Shown here one piece after another: positions 53,701-64,000 of a stretch of 64,000 nucleotides of DNA. The notes under the pieces are model-generated. The model ran no database searches and had not been told where the DNA came from. It saw only the letters and a list, made by a program, of their open reading frames with translations. Both the position numbers and the translations under genes were made by a program. Numbering within the stretch: the first letter of the stretch is position 1; the number at the start of each line of letters is the position of its first letter. This stretch comes from Undaria pinnatifida (taxonomy: Eukaryota > Sar > Phaeophyceae > Laminariales > Alariaceae): the NCBI GenBank assembly GCA_012845835.1, contig JABAKD010000009.1, positions 13,764,854-13,828,853 of the forward strand. Reading direction: 5' to 3'.

Positions 53701-56700
53701 CCGTTCTCTCGCTCAGCCAGAAAAGGCACCTTACGTCGGCATCGCCCATCCCCGTCCGACCCCATCTGAAAACACGCCTCGTCGTCCTCCTCCTCCTCTT
53801 ATTCTTGGTTTGGCCGCGTTCGTTGGTCGGCAGACGAACAACGCGGCTCGCGCGACCCTCGGCCTAAAGGCCCTCTACGCCGATGTCGGCATCACCGCGG
53901 GCCTCAAGCGAGCGCGAGCCGCCTCCCGCACCCCGTCTCCCCCCGTCGACGGCGACGGCAATGACAACGGCAACGCCTCTGTAACAAATGGTGCCGTCCC
54001 CGGAGAGGTGGGTGGAAGGAGGGAGGGCAAGGGAAGTGCAGTCGACCACCCTATCGAGAAGCGGGGCGATGACGTGTGCGGTGGCGGTGGAAATCAGGAA
54101 GGGGCTAGGCTTTTGACAACGCCCACCACCACGCCGCCGTCGCCTGCTGGGTTGTCCCTGGCGACGATGCCGCTGTTGGGTCACCGGTACAGATGCGTCT
54201 TGACCATCGGCACGGGAGCGTTCTCGGACGTCTTCAGGTATGTACATGTGTACCGGTATAGGTGGTACCAGTATGAGATAGGGGTGGCTCTCGCTAGAAG
54301 CTCGCGACGCTGGTAAATGTTTGTACGGGCTGTCGTCAACTGTGCTCTGGTGAACGGCATAGAAAATGCTTTGATTTTCCGAGATTTTCGATCGGCTCGC
54401 TCCTATCTACTGAACAACCATAACTCCTGCCGCCGCACCGGCGGTAGCAGTCATCCAACTGAAGGCATTTCGGATCCATGTAAGAGAGGCTGCCGCGGAG
54501 GACCCTTGGGGGTTGGTTCCGGCGCCGTCAGTTTGGTGAATATACCCAACCTACGATTGCGGGACGCCTGAAGGGCTTGTGTCGTGGAGGTTGTTGGCCT
54601 TGCTCGCTGATTGCCGAGCTAGCTGTTTGCCGTTCTACCTGCAACTGTGCTTGTGTCACTGGTGGTGGTGGTGGTGGTACTTTTTTGTGCGGTGCTGTTG
54701 TTGGCAACGCCGAGTGGATGCTCCGGTAGTCGAGGCTGTGTAGCTTCGGTGTTGTGCCGTTGTTGCTGGTAGCACCAAGTGGATGCACCGAAAGTCGAGC
54801 CTGTGTAGCTTTTGTGCTGTGCTGCCCTTCTCAGTAGCACCGACCCCCCGAACGTCGAGCGCACTTTCGGCGCAGAAGATGTGGCGGTCGGGGAGCCCTC
54901 CCCACCTCGAGGTTGCGCCGCTTGCTCGTCTCTCTTATTCGCCATTATCGATCGGATTGCCACTCTTTCCCGCCGATGATCGTCACATTAGGGCGGAAGA
55001 CACCTTTCGACCTGGGAGATCGGTGGCCATCAAGGTCATGAAGCTCGGCTGCGGAGCCATCGGAATTCGAGAAGTGCGTTACATGCGGTTCCTCGGCTCC
55101 TTGCCCAAGTCTGACTCTAGTCCAGGTGGGGCCCGATGTGTGAAGTGGGGGGTGCAGGGGAATCGCGGCCCTCTGGTTTGGATTGTTGTCTTGAAACAGC
55201 TTGCTACGAGTTCCGCACCTGAAATTATATAGACCATCCTTTTGGTGCACGGGGTCATCGCACCGCGGTGCTTTGTGTGGGCTTTTTTTGGTATCGATGT
55301 GCTCTGTGTGTGGTTGGCTTGTCGCTGATCTTCGTCGCACCCCCTTAAGCGCGCTCGTACGACGGTTGTTTGTGTGTGCATGTCAGCGCTTGTGGACAAT
55401 CGCGGGCATGGGTAGTAGGACCAGACATGTCGAGGCAACAGCAGCTTATCTTTGGCAGACACCACGCCCGCATCATGAGCGTTAACCCTTTTACTATTTT
55501 GTACTCGCACTGCAACACAAAATCAACAAAATCAACGTTTTCGCGTTCCACCGAACCATGGGTGCAGCAGCAGTTGGAAATATGTTGCCCTATAATAACC
55601 AGCACGTCCTTTGTCCTGCGTCGCCTGAGAACCCCCCCCCCCCCCCCCCCCGCCCCCCCAATCGATTTGCATTTCGCGTTTCGAACACGTTCATATTTTC
55701 TTCTCTCCTCCCTCCAGTCGTGAGGTTGCTGGATGCTTTTGTCTTCCGCGGGCACCAATGCTTAGTCATGGAACTCTTAGACGACACCCTCCTCCCGTAC
55801 ACGCTCCGATCTGCGGGATGTAGGGGTGTAGAGTACGGTGCGGCGTCGGCGACGATGGGCTTCACTGGGCTGGACTGTATCGCGGGGTCGCGGCTGCTGG
55901 ACCAGCGGATGGGCGCGGATAGGCGCGTTTTTCGACGACGCGCGGGCGGTACTGAGGGCGGCAGGGCACCTAGCGAGCCTGAACAGGCGTGGGGCCGCGG
56001 TGTCGAGGCACCACCGTCGCTGTCGCCGCCCCTGTCCTGCGCTCGCGGGGGGAGCTGGGCTGGAAGCAGCGAGGGGGGAAGCGGCGGGTCGGCGGGGGGC
56101 TGTCCAACGCACGTTGTGCGACACGTGGCTCTCCAGCTGTTGAGCGCAGTGCATCTCCTCCACAGTAATGGGGTTATTCACGCCGATATCAAACCTCTAA
56201 ATATACTGCTAGGGTCTGAGGCAGAGGAGGGCGTGGGGGGAAGAGGAGGCGGCGGCGACCCGGCTCTGCGAGTCGACGAGTTCATGCGTGGACGAGCGGG
56301 GAGGGGGGGTGGCGGGCGCGAGTGCTCGCCTTCGCGCGTGACGGTGAAGCTGTGCGACTTCGGCAGCGCAATCCACAAGAGCGAGGCCTGCCTGTACTAC
56401 GGCGATTTCGATATCCAAACTCTCGCTTACAGGGCACCTGAGGTACAGTGCATACAGCTATCGTACGTACTGATGTCCGCCGGTTCTCCGTTTCGAGTGT
56501 TGAATACTTGCCGAGATGAAAGCTTTTTTGGGCTCTGGCGTTGAGTGAGATTTGACTTAGTGTCGAACTTTTTTACTTCTAGGCATAAGGTTCTGCGTTC
56601 CATGCTTTTTTTGTAGGAGATGACATGAAATCAACGGTAACATGATGGAAGCATGTGTACCATGGCTGGTACTTGCTAGACACCACCGCCATATTTCAGC

Positions 56701-59700
56701 CCCGCCATGGCTTCGGCAGCTCCTGTGTGCCTCTGTGTGGGTTTGCTAGAGGGGGTCGCCCGACTTGATGGCTGTTGCGTTTTGCAATTATCCTCAAGAA
56801 GTACCACGTCCTCTCAAGAGTGACTTTCAGGGTTGGGGAGACACCATAGGCGAACCTCCTGCTGAACCGTGGTATGTCCTTGCTCGCGCGCAACGCTGGA
56901 TTCCGAAGTTACGCTTTTTCTTTCTCTCTCTCTATCTCTCCTTCCCTCTCGTTCTCGCTCTCTCTCCCTTCTGCTTCTCCTCTCTCTCATTCGCCTTTGT
57001 CTCTGTCTCTCCTGCTCTCTCCATTGATGATCTCTGCCTCTCCCTGTTCTCTGTTTTTATTGTTTCCCTTTATCTCTCTCCTTCTCGCTGTATCTTCTCC
57101 TTTTCACTGTGTATCTTGTTCTCTTTTTCTCTCTTGTTCTCTCCGTATCTCTCCCATCGTCAGGTGCTGATGGGATGCCCGTTCGGGCCTCCGATCGACA
57201 CGTGGAGTACGGGTGTTATTTTGCTGGAGCTTTTGCTGGGCCGGCCGCTTTTCCACACCGCGGGCTCGCGCGCGGCTCTGCTGACCCAGATCGTCTGCGC
57301 GTTCGGGCCGCTGCCGCTAAGGCGCTTCCGAGTCGGGCGCTTCTATTCAGAGTACTTCGCTCATGACCAATCAATCAAGGTAATCATGTGACGATGCGGT
57401 GGGCGGTGCGGAGCCCACGAAACGCCAACATTGGGAGGGTGCCTTACCACTTGCTCTAGAAAATCGTTGACGTACGGATTGGAAGTCGAGGCATAAGTAT
57501 AACCCTTAACCCCAATCCTCATCTGATTCCAATCAAACCTAATCAAACAATCATTGCTGTAGAGATAACCCCCTTTGTCCCGCACACAGTAGCGTGCCTA
57601 AAAGGTTTTATCGAATAAGTGGTGAGCTCAAATGAAACATGGGCCCTGAACTTTGGTATTGGTGTCTGTACGTGCGGGCATTTCCTGACTTTTGAACTCA
57701 CGGTGTAGTTCGGGTATTTATAGCGTCGATGTACTCTATACGTTGACAGTATCTGAAGCGTCCACGTCGACACCACGGCATGTAAGTACGCGATGACGTT
57801 TCCTTTTTTCACTGGAAAATTGCACGTTTGCACGTTTTATGTAAGCTTAGAGGACTCGAATCAGTATTTTGAAAGAGCCACGATCTACATTTGTTCTTCG
57901 CCGCCCAAAACGCACACGAAAAGACAGCTTAACCTCACCTTCCCCCCCCCCCCGCTAAAAACACTCTCGGTTGCCATCTATACTACCGCATACCCAGGTG
58001 GGCACATCACCAACAAGGCCCAGAGACGACGATACGCAGATGGGCTGTTGTTCTTGCTGCTGGGTAGAAGACACGTCCCCGGTGAGCGCTGCCGAACCCC
58101 CCCGGCACGGCTTCAGCCGCTGCAGGGGCTGCTGCGCCGAGACGTGCCGTGCACCGGATCAACGCAAACGATCGTCCGGAGCAGGATCGACGCAAGCGAA
58201 TAGGGGAAGAAGAGCGCCAACTTTCTTCGCCGCAGCGGGCCGACAAAGTGCAGCATTTTCGGTCTCGGCGGGAACCAGGATCGGGGCGTCGCTTGAATGC
58301 CCCAGCTGGGGTGTCGCCCACGCACGTCTGTTTCGGCTAGTGACGGCAGCCGATGGTGCCACGCCGGTGGATCAGGGCGCCCCGCTTGCGTCCGGAGCAG
58401 CGTTCGGTCCCGGGCCCGTGCTTGTGCCGGGTGTCGCCCACAAGAAGAAACGCGTCGGTGGCGGCGGCAGCGGCGGCAGCGGCGGCAGCAGCGTTAGCGG
58501 CGGTGGTGTGATTAGACCCCGAGCTTGCCGCTTCGGCTCCAGCGACTCCAGTACCGCGAGGCGTAACCCGCGCCTGCTGAACCTTCTCGCCGGGTTACTC
58601 AGTCTCGATCCCGACGAGCGCCTAACTCCGCTACAGGCTCTGGCCCACCCGTTCTTCGACGAGGTGGTGCCCTTTGCGCTCCCTGTTGCGACCAGCGAAG
58701 GAAGCGTGAAGGTGAAACCAGAGCCGACTCAGACGGCTCGCGCTCTCTCTGAGAGCCCTTGCGCCGTGTCGACGACGGGCCCAGCGGAGAGAATGGTGTC
58801 GCGACGTGGTTGTGAGAAACAGGGTTCATCGTTGGGCGATACCTTCTGGGGAACTGCGCTGGAGAGCACGCCCGCACATTCGCAGTCCATGGCCGCCGCC
58901 GCTACCGTCACGAGAACCTGCGACATTGCAGAATCGTCCAGTGGTAGCGTTAACGGCCGTGTGGGCGCTGAGACCCGAGCGCACGAGCGCGGGGCGGCCC
59001 CGACGCCAGGTGGTTACCTGAATCGCGGCCGAAATGAACAGACCCGCGCGGCGCTCGGCGTTTTCACGTCCCGCAGCCGCTCTGTGGTGCAGTCCCGCCC
59101 CGAGACCGCCTATCGCAGTGGAAAACCTATTGCGTCACGTCCGCCCTCGGCGTGTGTGTCCGAGTTAATAGAGCTGGACTCGACCGCGCAGCTCCGACGC
59201 TTAGCGGAGACTGCCGAAGAGATGGTCGGCAACGGCTCCCGAAGCAACTGTGGACGTGGTGACGACGGCAGTAGCACTAGCAGCGGGGACGGGAGAGGCA
59301 ACAGCAGCAGCGGCGGCAGCGGCAGCGGTAGCAGCAGCAGCAGCAGTAGCAGCGGCAGCGGCAGTGGTGACGGCGGCGGCAGCGGCAGCGGCGGCAGTGG
59401 CTTAGCTGGCGTCGCCCTGCCGCCGCCACCCCCTACTTCGCGCCGAAAACGTTTCATGAACGTGCTGCCCAGATCCACTCCAGAGCTTGCGGAGGCGCAG
59501 GGCGAGGCCAAGCCCACCCTCAACGTTTCCACGCTCTTTAAAACATCAACGGAGCAGCAGCAGCAGCAGCAGCAGCCTAACCTAGTTTCAAGGTCACCTC
59601 CTGCCGCTGCTCGTGCGCCAGGGCATGCGGGCGGAGCCGCCGCGTACGAGGGTGGAGCTGCGACGATTGCTAACCGACACCGTCGCAACCGCTTTCTCAC

Positions 59701-60286
59701 CGCTGCCACCCTGGCAAAACTGGAACACGACAAGACGAAACGAAGCGCGAGAGCGGGAGCGGCGTCGGCAGGGGAAGCGGCAGGGACGGGGGTTGGGGCG
59801 TTGCCCGTGACAGCGGCAACAGTGGCAGCGGCGGCAGTATCGAATTGTTGGACCGCATGTACGAAGCCGGCGTCAATGCCATCGAAGAAACGTCCCCCGA
59901 AACGGCAGGTGCTTGATGCGTCGCCCGGTGAGGACCCCCCCGGGACGGCGATTAAGAGAGCAAAGACGGTGGCGGCGGCAGCTGTGGTGGTGGTGGCGCC
60001 AGCGGCGACCCAAGAGCTGCCTCCGAAGAAGAAACCGCTGTTCGAACCGCACCTCCCCGCGCCAGGAACTGAGGAAAACACAACGCCCTCGACGACCCGG
60101 GAGGAAGCAACCAGTCGTGTATGTGCCGCGGGCGACCGAGGCGGGAGGGCTATTCTTAGATGGAGGGCCGCGGGGGCGGGGAGGACGACGCCGCCGCGAA
60201 GGGCAGCGATGGCCGCAGGCGTGGCTCTGTCACGCTTACGGCGGGAGGAGTCGAACTCGGACTCCGACTCGTTTTTAAGTCTTTAG
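53701..60286 (+). CDS. DYRK/HIPK/PRP4-related protein kinase (five exons seen, first exon unidentified)
   Basis: Exons 53701-54237, 54992-55125, 55718-56442, 57164-57379 and 57998-60286, in phase with GT-AG sites, about 1,300 codons. The first visible exon is open to its acceptor without an in-frame ATG before 54167, so the start exon lies upstream. Kinase motifs: Gly loop IGTGAFSDVF, VAIK lysine, helix C Glu in GIREVRYM, FRGHQCLVMELL hinge, catalytic loop VIHADIKPLNILL, CDFGSA, YRAPEV, DTWSTGVILLELLLGRPLF and LLSLDPDERLTPLQALAHPFF. HAD in place of HRD plus CDFGSA is seen in HIPK and PRP4 branches of the DYRK family. Odd features: a Gly/Arg-rich insert of about 100 residues between hinge and catalytic loop, a basic Gly-rich insert before the last helix, and a C-tail of about 550 residues of Ser/Gly/Gln/Ala repeats. 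The substrate is unknown; a nuclear role is possible from basic KKRPPKR-like clusters. Confidence 0.88.
56905..57160. repeat. CT-rich polypyrimidine tract (kinase intron)
   Basis: About 250 bases of imperfect CTCT/CTTT repeats run directly into the acceptor at 57161-57163. The open frames through it are artefacts. Confidence 0.85.
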
Positions 60287-63200
60287 GGATCTGTCTGCCC
60301 GCCGTGAGTTTGTTGTATTCCGGCACGGCGATGGCGATCGCGATGGGCTTTAACACAATCTTGTAGAGGGGCGTAGGTGTAGACCTTTATTTTTGTGGTT
60401 TGTGTTTTGTACGACGCTTGCAGGGTGTGTTTTTAGTTACTGTAGGCGTGTGGCACGCCCGTCGTGTACACCGCTTTTTTAAGGCCGATAATTTTAGCGT
60501 TTTACGGCGTGGCAAGCCCCTCGTGAGCACATATTGTCAAAAAACGTTGCGAGTCATAATTAGTTGTATTCTTGGTGTGGGGGAGGCCGGTCTGTAAATA
60601 TGAAGTGTACGTACGGTAGGCTTTAACGCCTTCACGACTGGAAACCCTTTTGGGGGACAAATTTACTTGAAGTTAGTACAGGGAGAGTGTTTAGGGCTCT
60701 AAAGGGGTTAAAAGGATGTCCTAAGGTATGACGAAGACAGTTTCGAGAATATCATAACGATTAAGTACCCTTTCACCTTTCGCTTTGGATGTGTGGCTAC
60801 AGTCGTGTCACGCCAGCTGTCAGCTCGGCCGGATCGGTCCATCGTTAACTTAACTCATCATAGCAAGCTGGGTAACGGCTCATTCGCGCGTGTTCTACAC
60901 ATGAGTACCCCTTGTGAGGGATGTAAAGCCGGCGGCTCCCCTAGGTAGTGCCAGGGTTCGCAGGACGATCATACAAGAACAGTGCCCCGGTCCGAAACCA
61001 TTCTACGCATGGAAGTTGCTGTATATATTGCGTTTAGGGGGGACAAAATCTGGCCTATTTTTTGAGGCGAAGAGACGTCTGCAAGAGGTCGGGATTGACA
61101 AGACTCAAGTCTGTAACTATCGGACCGCATCTGACAAAAGGGGAACATGTGCCCCCCCCCCCCCCCCCCCACGCCAGCTATAATCGCACGCAAACGTAAA
61201 TGTACGATTCTTATTCTTCAGATGCGTGCACGTAAAGTTAATTAGATGCGTGCTACGGGTAGAGGTGCGCCACATTTTGTTTCTAATACTACCCCTCACT
61301 TTAGGAGGTTTAAGACATGTCCTTCTTAGCCCAAAAACTGATTTGGAGAAGAACAAAACTGCTACCGGATGAAAAATCCCGTGGCCTAGGTACGCACACG
61401 AGAATCAGGCAAACAAACAAGAAAAAAATGGCCTATTGTTTTTTTTTTTTCCCGACGATTTTGGGTTAAGGAGAGCCCCGACGTTCGGAAATAATTTCAG
61501 AAGAAAAGTGCTACCTCTATCGTAGCATGCGTCGTTATTAGCGATATGTATGCATGGCATGACTGCCCCTGCCGACCTCGAGCCCCCCGAACGGTTGCGG
61601 ATAGGGTTAAATCTGGAGCCGACTTGGGCTGGGCACTACACTGCAGGCTACACACGGCGTTTTGTGCCGACCTGCTCATAGGGAGCCATATACCGCTAAT
61701 TTATTTACATATATGCACATCTGAAAAACCTTGCAGAGGGTCGTGGAACGGTTAGTTAGGTTGGAGGGTTCTGAGCGCTTTCCCTGCAACCACCACCGTG
61801 ACGTCGGCATGGCGTCACAAAACACGTCGAATATACGGGTATACCTGCCTCCGACGCCACTACTGACACACTATTAATAACTAGGTATATAGTCTGCAAT
61901 ATGGCACAACAAGAAAGTTCGCAACCAAAACAAAAGCTGGGGGTTGCGGAAGATGGATTATGGTTGATGGAATAGTGCGTGCTTGTGCTTGTAGTAAGCG
62001 CAGCGTTTGTTTACTTTTCTTCCCAACGTTGGGTTTGAAACCCTTTCACTGAACCCCTTTCACTGGCTCACTTCACTTGACCCTCAACGTTAGGGGTACA
62101 CACTTACTAGTAGGGCAGGATCGTTATTTGCAAGGGACTCACAGCAGTTGCATCTGCCGCCGCCGATTTGGGGCGGCCAAACAAATCCAAAAGACAGACA
62201 GAGGTAACTCCTCTGAACCCGAGAGCTCCCGAAGCCACTCGTTGGACATTTTGGCACGGACCGCCTAGTCCTCTTGATAGGTGTAGCTTGTTGCCTATCT
62301 CTCGTGCTCGCATTGCTGCCGCCTCCGCGGGCCGAGCACAGCCAGCCGCCGCCACAACTACCCCGCCCTTGTTGCCATTAGGATTTCTATATAATATATG
62401 TACACCGCCGGGTAACCGCTACTCGTTTATACTCACTCATACTACTACCGCCTACTACGTACGTACTACCTGGTATATACTACTCATACTACAATGTTCT
62501 TGAGGGACGCACGCGCCCGGAACTCGAGCAACGTTCATCCGGGTCGCACAAAAACAGTACGAAAGCCTTCCAGTTCTGATGCCAAACCCAAGGCGAGTTT
62601 GTGTCGAGGAGAGATCCACTACTACTACTACTGTTGTCTAGTGAAAACGACTGTTCGAATTTTCGTTTCCACTCTGCTCGCTCGGCCAGCCGGCCTTATC
62701 CTATACTGTATTGTTATGTTATTTCATCGAGATATGGACACCCCTACGTGACATAGTAAAACCTCCTCCAACGACGGCAGCAGTAGTAGTTAGAACCGCT
62801 GTCGTCCCAAAATGTACATTTCTTTCTCATTTTTTTACCTCTGCCTAAAAACGCCCCACGGTAATCCCAAGTAGTTTGTCGACAAAAAACGAGGGTGCAG
62901 TTCTGAAGGGATTAAGACGAACGGAAGTCTCAATCTAGAATATATTTAGACTATCAAGTTCAGCACTCATCAACGCCGCTCCCGCGATGTTGAAAAGGAG
63001 AAGAAGAAAGCCTCAAATATAATGCAACGCTGTTTCCGGGCCAGCCTCCTGGCCTGGCTGGGCTCCTGTCGGCTCGCTCCCGAGGCGAGGGCGTCGTCTC
63101 CTCGCTTCGTCGGGGTGGTCGCGTAAGTAATCACAAAGTAGAAGAGGCAGGAGCAGGAGCAGAAGCGGCAGCAGAAGCGGCAGCAGAAGCGGCAGCAGAA

Positions 63201-64000
63201 GAAACAGAAGAAGACGCAGCAGAAGAAGGAAGCAGAAGAAGCAGCAGCAGAAGAAGAAGCGAAAGAAGCAGCAAACAGTAGAAGAAGCAGCAGCAGCAGA
63301 AGCAGCAGGGAAAGCAGCAGGAAAAGCAGCAGAGGCAGTAGCAAGAGAAGCAGCAGAAACAGCAGGTGTAGCAGAAACAGAAGAAGCGGGAGCATGAGCG
63401 GCAGCATAATAGGCAGCAGCAATACAAGGGGGTTCGCAGGATACGCATGATTGTACAAAAAAAACGAAAATCCACCGGCGAGTTGGTGTCAGTGATGCGA
63501 CTGCTACGCCCAAAAAGTACATAAATTATTTTCATCCTGGTATAGACTAAATATTTCACCGCACAACACACAATTCGACGCGAGTCGACGAGGGAAGAAA
63601 GTGCCGAATTGTTATCGCGACAACAATTAAGGCGCGTGCCGTAGTGGGGAGGGGGAAGAAGAGCCTGCTTGGTGACCCCGGGTCTGAGTTACGTCGAGGG
63701 AGGGAGAGGGAGAAACAAAGAGTGCGAAGATAGTAGGCGGGATGAGAAGAAAAAAAAAAACACACTCAGTACGATGGCAATACACTTGTTATTAACCTTG
63801 CACCCCTTTTGGAACCCAGGTGTTGATATTAATAGCTACCAGGTACACGCGACAAAAATAGCAAGTTCCAGTATCATCACAGCCATGAATGAGTCAGACA
63901 GGGCTACTCCTTAACCCAAAGGGCACAGAGAGGTCCGTCGTGGAGGTTGAACGGCCCAGCGCCATCGCGTTGTAGGCCAACGTATTACAGTACGCGGTAG
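60287..64000. other. Downstream of kinase; no supported gene
   Basis: This should hold the kinase 3' UTR. Short frames at 60900-61200 and 62100-62750 show no recognisable domain. Poly-C (about 61152-61170) and short CTA runs occur. Nothing else was identified apart from the GCAGAA repeat listed separately. Confidence 0.4.
63140..63415. repeat. (GCAGAA)n / (AGCAGC)n purine-rich repeat
   Basis: Imperfect AGCAGAAG hexamers and related AGCAGC units make a purine-rich strand over about 275 bases. Poly-Leu and poly-Ala minus-strand frames are artefacts. Confidence 0.92.

Noticed and set aside
59110-60081. Minus-strand frame of 323 codons opposite the kinase tail
   Set aside because: Antisense shadow of Ser/Gly/Gln repeat codons; poly-Leu and poly-Pro content.
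1-64000. A single coordinated biological system encoded across the window
   Set aside because: The six recognisable genes belong to unrelated pathways and are separated by kilobases of repeats; nothing indicates a functional cluster.

Overview
The window looks like nuclear DNA of a photosynthetic stramenopile, most likely a multicellular brown alga (Ectocarpus-like). This is an inference. It rests on genes split by long introns (0.2-4 kb), GC-rich coding exons in repeat-rich introns, and abundant trinucleotide and minisatellite repeats. A plastid-type signal peptidase also carries a presequence with a secretory signal and a phenylalanine at the predicted cleavage site, as in secondary red plastids. 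No database search could be run; all identities come from motif and family recognition, and exon boundaries from GT-AG sites with matching reading phase.

Layout. (1) 463-9190, minus: the N-terminal part of a WDR3/UTP12-type WD40 ribosome-biogenesis protein, six exons, running off the left edge. (2) 10246-18962, minus: a degraded tyrosine-recombinase (DIRS/PAT/Ngaro-type) retrotransposon with split direct repeats in the order A1-ORFs-B1-A2-B2. A hAT-type DNA element (11478-12637) is inserted in its recombinase. (3) 19008-24091, plus: a complete four-exon Rab GTPase of the Rab5/21/22 group. (4) 25350-26526: a TIR element with a central hairpin. (5) 28579-30512, minus: uroporphyrinogen-III synthase in two exons. 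(6) 32225-39523, plus: a thylakoidal-processing-peptidase-like signal peptidase I in four exons, with a hAT-like MITE in intron 2. (7) 42840-48187, minus: three 3' exons of a beta-propeller (SBBP-like) single-pass membrane protein. (8) 48300-49234: a pogo-like MITE, followed by tandem duplications and GATC-rich minisatellites (51300-53420). (9) 53701-60286, plus: a DYRK/HIPK/PRP4-related protein kinase with a long low-complexity tail. (10) 60287-64000: no recognisable gene.

The genes are unrelated housekeeping or cell-biology functions: rRNA processing, membrane traffic, tetrapyrrole synthesis, plastid protein maturation, a surface protein and signalling. They do not form a cluster. UROS and the signal peptidase are divergent and both probably serve the plastid.

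The most notable content is mobile. It includes four copies of a tRNA-derived SINE (three inside introns, two with clear target-site duplications), a second A-tailed retroposon family, several TIR elements with exact target-site duplications, and a 9-base motif TACC(A/T)GGTA found about 20 times outside coding exons where about 0.5 are expected by chance.
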